Assembly: GCF_024055715.1 (NCBI RefSeq)
Contig: NZ_JAMXMV010000008.1
Coordinates: 310,001-374,000, forward strand
Direction: 5' to 3'
DNA: 64,000 bases
Origin: Actinoallomurus soli
GTDB taxonomy: Bacteria; Actinomycetota; Actinomycetes; Streptosporangiales; Streptosporangiaceae
Part shown: one piece after another, positions 9,385 through 18,053 of the stretch
Layout of the letters: every line of letters begins with the position of its first letter
Numbering within the stretch: position 1 is the first letter of the stretch
Translations under genes and position numbers: made by a program
Notes under the pieces: generated by a model
The model's database searches: none
Told to the model about the DNA's origin: nothing
Seen by the model: only the letters and a program-made list of their open reading frames with translations

Positions 9385-11031
9385 GTGAGGAAGCTCGTAG
9401 TGGTCACGGCCGCGGTCGGCCTGACCCTCAGTGGCATCGGTACGGCGGGAGCCGCAGGCCGTACGGCCGCGCCGACGCCCGCCCCGGCAGGGGAGTCCGC
9501 CGGGGCCGTGGCCGCCGGGATCGCCTGGACGCCCTGCCCGGACAACGACCCGATCGAGGGCAGCAAACTTCAGGGCCTGGAGTGCGGCACCCTGAAGGTC
9601 CCGCTCGACTACGCCCATCCGCACGGCCGCCAGATCACGCTGGCGCTGACGCGGGCGAAGGCGACCGACACGCAGCACTACCAGGGCATCGTCCTGCTGA
9701 ACCGCGGCGGCCCCGGCGGGCACGGGCGCGACCTGCCGACCCGGTTCGCCAAGGGCACGTACGGCCTGCCGACGTCGGTCGGCGCGACGTACGACTGGAT
9801 CGGCTTCGACCCGCGCGCCGTCGGCGCGAGCTCCATCGACGGCAGCGGCAAGGGCATCATCTGCGACCCGTCCTACCAGGCGCCCGGCAAGGCCCGGCCC
9901 GACTACACGCCGGCCTCCAAGACCGAGGAGCTGGCCTGGCGGGCCAAGGCGAAGAAGTACGCCCAGGACTGCGGCAAGCGGTACGGCTCCGCGCTGAAGT
10001 ACCTGACCTCCGCCAACTGGGCGCGCGACATGGACGCGATCCGGGCGGCCCTCGGCCAGCACAAGATCAGCTACTACGGCTGGTCCTACGGCACCTACCT
10101 CGGGTCGGTCTACGCGTCGCTGTTCCCGACCCACGTGCGCCGGATGGTCCTGGACAGCGTCGTGCGGCCCAGCGGCGTCTGGTACGACGACAACCTCGAC
10201 CAGGACGTGGCGTTCCAGAAGCGCTTCGAGACCTTCCTGACCTGGATCGCCAAGTACGACGCGGTCTACCACCTCGGCGCCACGCACGCGGCGGTCAAGG
10301 CGAACTACTACAAGATCCGCGCGGAGCTAGCCAAGGACCCGATCGACGGGCAGCTCGGCCCCGACGAACTGGACGACACCGTCCAGGCCGACGCGTACCG
10401 CGACTACACCTGGGTCGACCACGCCCAGGCGCTGTCGGACTACTTCGTCAAGCACGACCCGCAGCCGCTGCTCGACCAGTGGGGCGGCTTCCCCACCGAC
10501 GACTTCCTCACGCAGAACAACTACGCCGTCTACGAGGCCGTGCAGTGCGTCGACCGGCAGTGGCCGACGAACTGGGCGACGTGGGATCGCGACAACTGGC
10601 GGCTCTACCGGCAGGGCAATAAGTTCCTGACCTGGGGCAACGCCTGGTACAACGCGCCGTGCGCCTACTGGCCGGTGCCCGGCGGCACCCCGGTGAAGAT
10701 CCAGGGCAGGAAGGGCCTGCCCCCGATCCTCCTCGTCCAGGCCACGAACGACGCGGCCACGCCCTACCCCGGCGCGGTCGAGATGCACAAGCGGTTCCCG
10801 AACTCCCGCCTGCTGGTGGAGAACGGCGGCATCAACCACGGCGTGGCCCTGACCGCGAACGGCGACACCTGCGCCAACACCCTCGTCTCCGCCTACCTGG
10901 GCTGGGGCGCGCTGCCGCCGAACAGGCCCGGCGCCGACGCCCGCTGCCAGGCCCCGGCACTGCCGGTGCCGGGCGCGGCTCCCGCCACGGCCACTTCGGC
11001 GAAGGCCGACGCGGCGGCGACCCGCGAATAG
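9385..11031 (+). CDS. Secreted S33-family alpha/beta hydrolase (tripeptidyl aminopeptidase type), paralogue 1
   Basis: Exported protein of about 548 residues in the actinomycete tripeptidyl-aminopeptidase/SlpD-like family, which removes short N-terminal peptides outside the cell. A Sec signal peptide (VRKLVVVTAAVGLTLSGIGT) precedes an alpha/beta hydrolase core with the GGPGGHG oxyanion loop and FDPRAVG. The triad is Ser234 in GWSYGTYLG, Asp456 in ATNDAATPYP and His485 in NHGVAL; the last two lie in the TAP-like C-terminal domain. The GTG at 9385 has GGAGGGG just upstream and matches the starts of both paralogues. First of three tandem paralogues between ispG and the GNAT gene. Confidence 0.9.
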   Translation: MRKLVVVTAAVGLTLSGIGTAGAAGRTAAPTPAPAGESAGAVAAGIAWTPCPDNDPIEGSKLQGLECGTLKVPLDYAHPHGRQITLALTRAKATDTQHYQGIVLLNRGGPGGHGRDLPTRFAKGTYGLPTSVGATYDWIGFDPRAVGASSIDGSGKGIICDPSYQAPGKARPDYTPASKTEELAWRAKAKKYAQDCGKRYGSALKYLTSANWARDMDAIRAALGQHKISYYGWSYGTYLGSVYASLFPTHVRRMVLDSVVRPSGVWYDDNLDQDVAFQKRFETFLTWIAKYDAVYHLGATHAAVKANYYKIRAELAKDPIDGQLGPDELDDTVQADAYRDYTWVDHAQALSDYFVKHDPQPLLDQWGGFPTDDFLTQNNYAVYEAVQCVDRQWPTNWATWDRDNWRLYRQGNKFLTWGNAWYNAPCAYWPVPGGTPVKIQGRKGLPPILLVQATNDAATPYPGAVEMHKRFPNSRLLVENGGINHGVALTANGDTCANTLVSAYLGWGALPPNRPGADARCQAPALPVPGAAPATATSAKADAAATRE

Positions 11032-11050
11032 TGATCACTGAGTAGAGTTC

Positions 11051-11085
11051 CGAGAGCCCCCGGCCGCCTCGGCCGGGGGCTCTCG
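11051..11085 (+). terminator. Terminator between hydrolase paralogues 1 and 2
   Basis: A 16-bp stem starting CGAGAGCCCCCGG at 11051 pairs with its complement ending at 11085 around a three-base loop. It lies 20 bases past the stop codon at 11031. Confidence 0.75.
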
Positions 11086-11225
11086 CAGTTCGCGGCGGCG
11101 CTCGAACCCGGCCGGTCCCGGCCGGTCTTCGCCACGCCCCTCCCGGCCGCGGCCCGGAATCACCACCATCGTGCGTACGCACGACGGGGAGTCCGGCCCC
11201 GGACTTCCCGTGTGAAAGGGGTTAC

Positions 11226-12779
11226 GTGAACAAGCTCGCCATCACGACGGCCGTCGCCGGAGCCGGGGTGGTCACCCTGAGCCTCGCGCCGATCACCGCG
11301 CAGGCGCGTCCCGCCGGACCCGCCGCCGGGCCGGCCTGGTCGTCGTGCACCGAGGAGAGCCTCGACGGGCTCGAGTGCGCCACCCTCAGCGTGCCGCTGG
11401 ACCACGCCGCTCCGAACGGCTCGCAGATCACCCTGGCGCTGTCCCGCGCCCGGCACACCGGCACGACCGGCTACCAGGGCGTGCTCCTGGTCAACCCGGG
11501 CGGGCCCGGCGGCACCGGCCGCGACTTCGCGCTGCGCGTCGCGAACCATCTCCCCGCCGGCCTGCGGGCCGCCTACGACGTCATCGGGTTCGACCCGCGC
11601 GGCGTCGGCGGCAGCAGCCCGTCGCTCAGCTGCGATCCGGGCTACTTCAAGCCGGTACGCCCCGACTACGTGCCGCGTACGCCGTCGCTGGAGTCCGCCT
11701 GGCTCGGCCGGTCGGCGGCCTACGCCCAGGCGTGCGGGCGCAAGTACGGCTCGCTGCTGTCGCACCTGACGACCGTCGACGCCGCTCGCGATCTGGACGC
11801 CATCCGGGCGGCCCTGGGCGACAAGCAGATCAACTACTACGGCGCCTCGTACGGCACCTACCTCGGCGCGGTGTACGCCACGCTGTTCCCGGCACGCGTG
11901 CGCCGCATGGTCCTGGACAGCAGCGTCCGGCCGAGCGGCGTCTGGTACGCCGACAACCTCGACCAGGACCGGGCGTTCGAGGGCAACATCAACGCGCTGT
12001 TCGCCTGGATCGCCAGGTACGACGCGGTCTATCACCTGGGCACGACCGAGCAGGCCGTACGGGCCGCCTTCTACACGACCCGCGAGAAGCTGACGGCCGA
12101 TCCGGCGGGTGGCATCGTGGGCGCCGACGAGCTCGACGACACCTACCTCGTCGCCGGCTACATCGACCTCGGGGCGTACTGGCCCTACCTCGCGAGCGCG
12201 CTCGCCCGCTACCGGGCCGGTGACACCGCGGCGCTGGTCGACGCCTACAACCGGTTCGGCGCCACCACCGACGACAACGGCTACGCGGTCTACAACGCCG
12301 TCCAGTGCACCGACGTGCGGTGGCCGAGGGACTGGGCGCGGTGGCGCCGGGACAACGGGAGGCTCTACGCCGCAGGTGTCCGGTTCGAGACGTGGGCCAA
12401 CGCCTGGTACAACGCGCCGTGCGCCTTCTGGCCGGCCAGGGCCGGACGGCCGGTCGACGTCGGCCGTACGCGGGGCCTGCCGCCCGTGCTGCTCTTCCAG
12501 GCGACCAATGACGCCGCCACGCCGTACGCCGGCGGGGTCGAGATGAGCCGGCGGCTCGCGGGCTCGCGCCTGGTGATCGAGGACGGCGGGCGTACGCACG
12601 GCATCGTGCAGCGCGGCAACGCCTGCGTCGACGAGAAGTTCGACGCCTTCCTCGCGACCGGCGCCCTGCCGGCGGACCGGTCGCACTGCGCGCGCCTGCC
12701 CGAGCCGGTGCCGCCGTCCGCGGCCGGGATCCGCCCGCTGACCGCGGACCGGTTCCCGCCGGTCCTCCGCCGTCCTTAG
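11226..12779 (+). CDS. Secreted S33-family alpha/beta hydrolase (tripeptidyl aminopeptidase type), paralogue 2
   Basis: A 517-residue exported paralogue of the genes at 9385 and 13012. A short signal peptide (VNKLAITTAVAGAGVVTLSL, then AQARPAGPAAG) precedes the catalytic domain. The triad is Ser208 (GASYGTYLG), Asp429 (ATNDAATPYA) and His458 (RTHGIVQ). The GGPGGTGRDF oxyanion loop and GFDPRGVGGSS are intact. GAAAGGGG lies 8 bases before the GTG. It has its own terminator at both ends, so the three paralogues are probably separate transcripts. Substrate preference cannot be read from the sequence. Confidence 0.9.
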   Translation: MNKLAITTAVAGAGVVTLSLAPITAQARPAGPAAGPAWSSCTEESLDGLECATLSVPLDHAAPNGSQITLALSRARHTGTTGYQGVLLVNPGGPGGTGRDFALRVANHLPAGLRAAYDVIGFDPRGVGGSSPSLSCDPGYFKPVRPDYVPRTPSLESAWLGRSAAYAQACGRKYGSLLSHLTTVDAARDLDAIRAALGDKQINYYGASYGTYLGAVYATLFPARVRRMVLDSSVRPSGVWYADNLDQDRAFEGNINALFAWIARYDAVYHLGTTEQAVRAAFYTTREKLTADPAGGIVGADELDDTYLVAGYIDLGAYWPYLASALARYRAGDTAALVDAYNRFGATTDDNGYAVYNAVQCTDVRWPRDWARWRRDNGRLYAAGVRFETWANAWYNAPCAFWPARAGRPVDVGRTRGLPPVLLFQATNDAATPYAGGVEMSRRLAGSRLVIEDGGRTHGIVQRGNACVDEKFDAFLATGALPADRSHCARLPEPVPPSAAGIRPLTADRFPPVLRRP

Positions 12780-12793
12780 CGGATGACGGCGGC

Positions 12794-12825
12794 GGGTCCC
12801 CGGCGGTGACGGCCGCCGGGGACCC
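12794..12825 (+). terminator. Terminator after hydrolase paralogue 2
   Basis: A perfect 13-bp stem, GGGTCCCCGGCGG (12794-12806) with CCGCCGGGGACCC (12813-12825), around a six-base loop. It lies 15 bases past the stop codon. Confidence 0.75.
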
Positions 12826-13011
12826 GTCCGCACGGCGGGGATCCGCTTTCGCGGTGCCGCGAACCCGTTTTCGCGGCGGCCGGAACCGGCGCGCCGTCAC
12901 GATCGAACAACGGTTACAGCAGCCTCTTCCGTCCCTTTTCTCGCACCGGACACAATTCTTCGCATTCCTACCAGTGCGGGCTTCTCACGCGCCCGCACGC
13001 AAGGGGGTCAT

Positions 13012-14601
13012 GTGAAGAGACTCGTTGCCATCGCCGCCGCCGCGGGCGTCGGACTGTCCGGCGCGGCGATCACCGTTTCGGCGCAGGCGGAGACGGCCCA
13101 GGCGGCCGGCACGATCGCCTGGGTCAAGTGCCCGGCCGACCAGGCGTACCTCGACAAGGCCGAATGCGGCCAGCTGTCGGTACCGCTGGACTACCGGCAC
13201 CCGAACGGCAAGAAGATCTCGATCGCGGTGTCGCGGCTCGAGCACACCGACACCAAGCACTACAAGGGCGTACTGCTCGCCAACCCCGGCGGCCCCGGCG
13301 GCAGCGGCCTGTACCTCGCCGGCGGACTCGCGAGCTGGTTCACCGGCGTCGGCCACCCGGAGGTCCCGGCCGAGTACGACATCATCGGGTTCGACCCGCG
13401 CGGCGTCGGGCTGAGCCAGCCGGCGCTGACCTGTGACCCGCACTACTCCGACCCGATCCGGCCGGACTACGTGCCGCACTCGGCGAAGGACGAGGAGAAA
13501 TGGAAGGCCAGGTCGAAGGCGTACGCCCAGGCCTGCGCCAAGAAGTTCGGCTGGCTGCTGCCGCACCTGCGCACCACCGACGCGGCCCGGGACATCGACT
13601 CGATCCGCGCCGCGCTGGGGCAGAGCAAGATCAGCTACTACGGCTTCTCGTACGGCACCTACCTCGGCGCGACGTACGGCACGCTGTTCCCCAAGCGGGT
13701 GAAGCGGATGGTCCTCGACGGCAACGTCGACGTCCGCGAGGTCTGGTACGACGCGCAGCTGTCGCAGGACAAGGCGTTCGAGCGCAACATCAAGCTCTTC
13801 TTCGGCTGGGTCGCCAAGTACGACTCCCACTACCACCTCGGCAAGAAAGAGGCCGACGTGGAGAAGAAGTACTACAGCATCCGGTCCGCCGCGTTCAGCA
13901 AGCCGATCGGCGGCAAGCTCGGCGGTGACGAGCTGGACGACACGGTCCTCAACGCCGGATACAGCGTCGGCTGGTACGAGCCGGTCGCCGACGTTCTCTC
14001 GGCGTGGGCCGACAAGGGCGACGCGGACCCGCTCGTCAGCCTCTACACGGACTACATCCAGACCCCCGACGACAACGGCTTCGCGGTGTACAACGCCGTC
14101 CAGGCGGCGGACGCCAAGTGGCCCCGGTCCTGGAGCACGTGGCACAAGGACGCCGTCAAGCTCTACGACAAAGAGGGCATCCACTACAACACCTGGCCGA
14201 ACGTCTGGTTCAACGCGCCGATCGCCTACTGGCCGTTCCAGGGCGGCCCGGCGCTGAAGATCAAGGCCAAGGGCATGTCCACGGCGCTCCTCGTCCAGTC
14301 CACGCTGGACGCCGCGACGCCGTACCCCGGCGGCGTGGAGATGCACAAGCTCCTGCCGTCCCGTCTCGTCGCCGAGATCGGCGGCAAGACCCACGCCAAC
14401 ACGCTCAACGGCAACGCCTGCCTCGACGACAAGGTCGCGGCGTACCTGAGCGACGGCACGCTGCCGAAGAACAAGCCGGGCAGCGGACCGGACGCGACCT
14501 GCAAGGCGCTCCCGGACCCCGTCCCGGCCGGTGCCGCCGCCATGGCGACCCGGTCGATCGCGCCCAAGGTGCCCGCCCGGCCGCTCATCGGCCGTCCGTG
14601 A
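13012..14601 (+). CDS. Secreted S33-family alpha/beta hydrolase (tripeptidyl aminopeptidase type), paralogue 3
   Basis: A 529-residue exported paralogue. Signal peptide VKRLVAIAAAAGVGLSGAAI ends near VSAQAE. The triad is Ser213 (GFSYGTYLG), Asp433 (STLDAATPYP) and His461 (KTHANTL). The GGPGGSGLYL loop and FDPRGVGLSQ are intact. Lys-rich compared with its sisters (KKISIAV, VEKKYYSIR), so it is the most diverged copy. AAGGGGG lies about 6 bases before the GTG at 13012. The intergenic stretch upstream (12826-13011) contains no gene and presumably holds its promoter. Confidence 0.9.
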   Translation: MKRLVAIAAAAGVGLSGAAITVSAQAETAQAAGTIAWVKCPADQAYLDKAECGQLSVPLDYRHPNGKKISIAVSRLEHTDTKHYKGVLLANPGGPGGSGLYLAGGLASWFTGVGHPEVPAEYDIIGFDPRGVGLSQPALTCDPHYSDPIRPDYVPHSAKDEEKWKARSKAYAQACAKKFGWLLPHLRTTDAARDIDSIRAALGQSKISYYGFSYGTYLGATYGTLFPKRVKRMVLDGNVDVREVWYDAQLSQDKAFERNIKLFFGWVAKYDSHYHLGKKEADVEKKYYSIRSAAFSKPIGGKLGGDELDDTVLNAGYSVGWYEPVADVLSAWADKGDADPLVSLYTDYIQTPDDNGFAVYNAVQAADAKWPRSWSTWHKDAVKLYDKEGIHYNTWPNVWFNAPIAYWPFQGGPALKIKAKGMSTALLVQSTLDAATPYPGGVEMHKLLPSRLVAEIGGKTHANTLNGNACLDDKVAAYLSDGTLPKNKPGSGPDATCKALPDPVPAGAAAMATRSIAPKVPARPLIGRP

Positions 14602-14644
14602 CGCGCGATGACCCGCGGTCCCACTGACCGGGACCCGCACGTGA

Positions 14645-14673
14645 GGACCCCCGGCTCCGGCCGGGGGTCCTTC
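14645..14673 (+). terminator. Terminator after hydrolase paralogue 3
   Basis: A 10-bp stem, GGACCCCCGG (14645-14654) with CCGGGGGTCC (14661-14670), followed by TTCCC. It ends the hydrolase array. Confidence 0.75.
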
Positions 14674-14832
14674 CCGTCTCACCGGCCGCCGGGGCGAAGC
14701 CGGGCGCGGCATGCCGCACCTGATTACCGATCTTGCCGTGTTCCTCCCGTACCCTTACAACGTGAGCGGAGCGAACGTGTCGACACGCCGGTCCGCCTCC
14801 CCACGCTCCGGATCACCCGCCCGGGAGAGAAC

Positions 14833-15684
14833 GTGAGTCCGATGCTGCGCACGTCTCCGGTGCGGCTCCTGGACGACCGCCACCGTGAAGCGGTCCTGGA
14901 GATCCTCGACGCCGATCCGGTGTCGAACGTCTTCGTCGGCTCGCGCGTGCACGCCGCCGGCGTCGATTCGGGCCGCCTCGGCGCCGAGCTGTGGGGGTAC
15001 CACCGCGGCGGCCACCTGACCTCCCTGTGCTACTCCGGCGCGAACCTCGTCCCGGTCGCGGCCGACCGCGAGGCCGCGCGGTCCTTCGCGGACCGGGCAC
15101 GCTCGCAGGGACGACGCTGCTCGTCGATCGTCGGCCCGGTGCCCGCGGTGACCGAGATGTGGAACACCCTGCGCCCCTTCTGGGGACCGCCCCGCGCGAT
15201 CCGGGCCGCCCAGCCGGTCATGTCGACGGTGTCGCCGCCGCCCGTCGAACCGGACCCGGCCGTCCGCCGCGTCACCATGAACGACTTCGACGTCCTCTAC
15301 CCGGCGTGCGTGGCGATGTTCACCGAGGAGGTCGGCGTCTCGCCGCAGGCGGGCGACGGGGGAGTGCTGTACCGCGCCCGCGTGGCCGAGCTGATCCGCT
15401 CCCGGCGGGCCTTCGCCCGCATCGAGGACGGCCGCGTGGTGTTCAAGGCCGAGATCGGCGCCGTCACCCCGTACGCCTGCCAGGTCCAGGGCGTCTGGGT
15501 CAACCCCGAACTGCGCGGCCGGCGGTACGCCGTGCACGGCATGGCCGCCGTCGTCACCGAGGCCCTGCGCAGCATCGCCCCCGCGGTCACGCTGTACGTC
15601 AACGACTTCAACACCCCGGCCCGCGCCACCTACCGCCGCGTCGGCTTCCAGGACGTCGACACCTTCATGTCCGTCATGTTCTAA
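14833..15684 (+). CDS. DUF4081/GNAT N-acetyltransferase (Rv2867c-like)
   Basis: A 283-residue two-domain protein. The N-terminal half (about 1-140; LDDRHREAVLEILDADP, GAELWGYHRGGHLTSLCYSG) is the DUF4081 type. The C-terminal half is a GNAT domain with the acetyl-CoA loop VQGVWVNPELRGRRYAVHGM and the closing YVNDFNTPARATYRRVGF. The GTG at 14833 has GGGAGAGAAC just upstream; the frame is open further upstream but lacks a ribosome-binding site. In mycobacteria this family member (Rv2867c) directly follows ispG. Here three hydrolase genes separate the two, so it is the displaced last member of that block. Confidence 0.87.
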   Translation: MSPMLRTSPVRLLDDRHREAVLEILDADPVSNVFVGSRVHAAGVDSGRLGAELWGYHRGGHLTSLCYSGANLVPVAADREAARSFADRARSQGRRCSSIVGPVPAVTEMWNTLRPFWGPPRAIRAAQPVMSTVSPPPVEPDPAVRRVTMNDFDVLYPACVAMFTEEVGVSPQAGDGGVLYRARVAELIRSRRAFARIEDGRVVFKAEIGAVTPYACQVQGVWVNPELRGRRYAVHGMAAVVTEALRSIAPAVTLYVNDFNTPARATYRRVGFQDVDTFMSVMF

Positions 15685-15734
15685 TTCGCCGCCACGACCA
15701 GCGGCCGGCAAGCGGCCGACGATTTCCCCATTTT

Positions 15735-15844
15735 CTGCTGCAGCAATCCGTGCCCGCGTCGACGCGTGCTCAGATCTGGGCTGGCTCGAAATCTGGATGG
15801 AGCGAGCCGCGACGGCGACGTCCATCGATGAGGTGTTCGGTTGA
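15735..15844 (+). pseudogene. Possible C-terminal remnant of an Rpn-like/hypothetical family protein
   Basis: One frame ending at TGA 15842-15844 reads AAIRARVDACSDLGWLEIW followed by MERAATATSIDEVFG. This resembles the conserved tail of actinobacterial Rpn/DUF4351-like (PD-(D/E)XK) proteins, typically IRARI.ACTDL..LE.WL.RAATATS..EVF. No upstream domain or start is visible, so it would be a relic. From 15845 to 16078 nothing recognisable was found. Confidence 0.4.
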
Positions 15845-16078
15845 TCGCCGTCTCACACGGCGGCCTTCAACGATCGATCAGCGGCCTGTCCGTGCTCAGT
15901 CGAGGGGGCGCGGCCCCGGCCGATAGCGGGGCTGTCCGGAGAGGGCTGGGCTTGTGTCTTGTGAGCGTGACCCGCGCTCACCATCGTCTTCGTCCTATGA
16001 GTGGACCGGCGATCCGGTCGACATCGAGTCCTCGAAGATCTTGGCCGACGAGCGGTGCCCGTCGCGAAGATCAGAATT

Positions 16079-16600
16079 TCAGCGGTGGGCGTCTGCTTCG
16101 ATGAGCCATCGTCTGGCCTGGCGGGCCGTATGCAGGCGAATGACGGTCACGTCCGGGTGGCGGGTTGCGCGATCGGCGGTCTGGGCTCTTCTCCCGTCGA
16201 ACTGGGACCAGGCCCAGCGGATCGGGTGGTCCGCCCGGAGCCAGTCGCGGACGCTCTCCTTGTTGCCGTTCCACAAGGGGCGCCGGTCGACGGCGCGGAG
16301 GACCGAACGCCGGATCACCCGCCACATCACCGTGCGGCGCGGCAGGTCGAGCCAGATCACCGTGTCGGCGCGGTCCCAGAGCAGGTCGCCGAGGACGCGG
16401 TGGTACTGGTCCTCGGTCACCCAGCGATCCTGATCGCTGAACTCCTTCACGTCGGACTCGAACTCCGGCCGCGGTACCCAGCCGGGTCCGTGGTGCAGGG
16501 CGTCCAGCTCGTAGTGGGGGAGTCCGTATCGCTCGGAGAGCCTCCGGGCGAGTGTCGTCTTGCCGGCTCCCGAGATGCCCGCGATCAGCACCCTGTCCAT
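16079..16600 (-). CDS. P-loop AAA/adenylate-kinase-like protein (FlaR-type topology modulation family)
   Basis: A 173-residue cytosolic P-loop protein. Walker A is ISGAGKTTLARR near the N-terminus, followed by the typical YGLPHYELDALHHGPGW block and a Walker-B-like DTVIWLDLPRRTVMWRV. The pattern L-D-x-L-x-H-x-P-x-W is characteristic of the small kinases annotated as DNA topology modulation protein FlaR or adenylate kinase-like. Substrate is unknown. The ATG at 16600 was chosen because the P-loop strand begins at once (MDRVLIAGISGAGKT); the frame remains open to 16675 but that stretch has no family look. Confidence 0.8.
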   Translation of the reverse strand: MDRVLIAGISGAGKTTLARRLSERYGLPHYELDALHHGPGWVPRPEFESDVKEFSDQDRWVTEDQYHRVLGDLLWDRADTVIWLDLPRRTVMWRVIRRSVLRAVDRRPLWNGNKESVRDWLRADHPIRWAWSQFDGRRAQTADRATRHPDVTVIRLHTARQARRWLIEADAHR

Positions 16601-16752
16601 CGGATCGATCCCCGCCTCCCCTGTTCCGACCCCTCGGAGAACGCTACCGACCATGCGGCCGCGCGGTGAGGGCACCCGCGCCGGGGAACCATAGCCGCTG
16701 AGTCTCCGGATTGCGGCCGATGGGTGACGACGTGGCGAGGAGGGGGCTTCCC

Positions 16753-17508
16753 ATGAAGATCAGGACGCAGCGGGACGTCGAGGTCGCCGAAATAACGGTA
16801 GGTGACGGGCGGCGCGGCAACGCGCTGGCCAGCGCCGACTGGCGGGAGCTCGAGCAGACCTTCCGGCGCCTCGCCCTCGATGCCGAGCTGCGGGTCGTCG
16901 TCGTCCGCGGCCAGGGTGGAATGTTCAGCTCCGGGTCGGACGTGCGGGAGTGGGTCGAGGCGGACGTCACGGACGTGGCGGACAGCTTCGCGGCCATGGA
17001 GGCGGCGTTGACCGCCATCGAGGATCTTCCCGTCCCGGTCATCGCCCAGGTGGAGGGCGTCGCCGCCGGCGCCGGGTGCCAGCTCGCGCTGGCCTGTGAC
17101 CTGCAGGTGATGGCGGAGAGCGCGCGGATCGGGATGCCGATCGCGCGGCTCGGCATCCTCGTCAGCCCCGCGTTCGCCGCCCGGCTGGTCGTGCTCGCCG
17201 GGCCCGGCGTCGCGCGGGAACTCCTCTACACGGGCCGTCTGGTCTCCGCCGCCGAGGCCATGAGGCTGGGGCTCGCCACCCGTTGCGTGCCGGACGCGGA
17301 GCTGGCCACGGCGACCCGCAGGCTGGTGCTGGGCATCACGCGCCATCCGGACGCGGCCGTACGGGCCGCCAAGCACGCGGTCGGGGCCGTGCTCACGCCC
17401 GCGTGGGCGGCGGCGAAGGCGCAGGCGGGCGGGCCTCCCGTCGCGTTCGAGGACTTCCAGCGGGGGATCGCGACGTTCCTCCGGGACCCGCGCGCGACCT
17501 CTCCCTGA
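16753..17508 (+). CDS. Enoyl-CoA hydratase/isomerase family protein
   Basis: A 251-residue crotonase-fold enzyme acting on acyl-CoA thioesters in the cytosol. The oxyanion-hole motifs are GGMFSSGSDVREW (about residues 55-67) and VEGVAAGAGCQLALACDLQV (about 100-119). The C-terminal helix region and length are typical. The acid residue of true hydratases after the second motif is not obvious (SARIGMPIARLGI), so the exact reaction is open. The ATG at 16753 has GGAGGGGG upstream. It stands alone, convergent with the DUF3037 gene. Confidence 0.85.
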   Translation: MKIRTQRDVEVAEITVGDGRRGNALASADWRELEQTFRRLALDAELRVVVVRGQGGMFSSGSDVREWVEADVTDVADSFAAMEAALTAIEDLPVPVIAQVEGVAAGAGCQLALACDLQVMAESARIGMPIARLGILVSPAFAARLVVLAGPGVARELLYTGRLVSAAEAMRLGLATRCVPDAELATATRRLVLGITRHPDAAVRAAKHAVGAVLTPAWAAAKAQAGGPPVAFEDFQRGIATFLRDPRATSP

Positions 17509-17559
17509 CGCGGCTGGCGGCGGCCGAGGACCTCGGTGAGGCCCTCTCGGCGGCCGGGC

Positions 17560-17675
17560 GCGTCGGGCGGTCTGCGCGTGAGGCGCCTCAACGGCCGGAC
17601 GTGTCGGGCGGTCTGCGCGTGAGGCGCCTCAACGGCCGGGTGCGCCGGGCGGTCTCCGCGTGAGGCGGCTCAGCG
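17560..17675. repeat. 41-bp tandem repeat with a palindromic core
   Basis: Three units, starting near 17563, 17604 and 17645, share TCGGGCGGTCTGCGCGTGAG at their left end. The first two contain the perfect palindrome TGAGGCGCCTCA and the third the variant TGAGGCGGCTCA. They lie between two convergent genes; the last runs into the stop codon of the DUF3037 gene. A bidirectional terminator role is possible but there is no T-run. Confidence 0.7.
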
Positions 17676-18053
17676 GACGAGGACGTCGAGCAGGCGGTCG
17701 AGCTCGGCGGCCGGGTCGGCGGTGAGGCCCGAGTGGACGGGGCCGGGCTGCACGACGGTGCTGCGCGGCGCGGTGAGCCAGCGGAACCGCGAGCCGAGGG
17801 ACTCGCCGGCGGCCTGGCCCGCCTGCGGTCCGCCGCAGCAGACGCCGTCGACCGCTCCCAGCGCGGCGCGCACCCCGTCGACGTCGAGGTCCGGGGCCAG
17901 GGCGCGGAGCCGTACGTCGTCGACGTGGGTGCGGCAGCCGAGGAAGTCCTTGGCCTGGCAGTAGAGGATCACTCCGACGTTCACGGTCTCGCCGCGTTCG
18001 ACGCGGGGGATCACGCGCAGGATGGCGTACTCGAAGATGTTCATGAGAGCCAT
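17670..18053 (-). CDS. DUF3037 domain protein
   Basis: A 127-residue protein whose N-terminus (FEYAILRVIPRVERGETVNV, then GVILYCQ) is the DUF3037 signature. Function is unknown. In actinobacteria DUF3037 genes are typically adjacent to a HipA-like kinase gene, as here. The ATG at 18053 overlaps the 3' end of the kinase gene by about 13 bases (MALMNIF start; MNIF at 18044 is an alternative). Translational coupling and a joint role are therefore likely (inference). The last codons lie in the third unit of a tandem repeat. Confidence 0.85.
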   Translation of the reverse strand: MALMNIFEYAILRVIPRVERGETVNVGVILYCQAKDFLGCRTHVDDVRLRALAPDLDVDGVRAALGAVDGVCCGGPQAGQAAGESLGSRFRWLTAPRSTVVQPGPVHSGLTADPAAELDRLLDVLVR

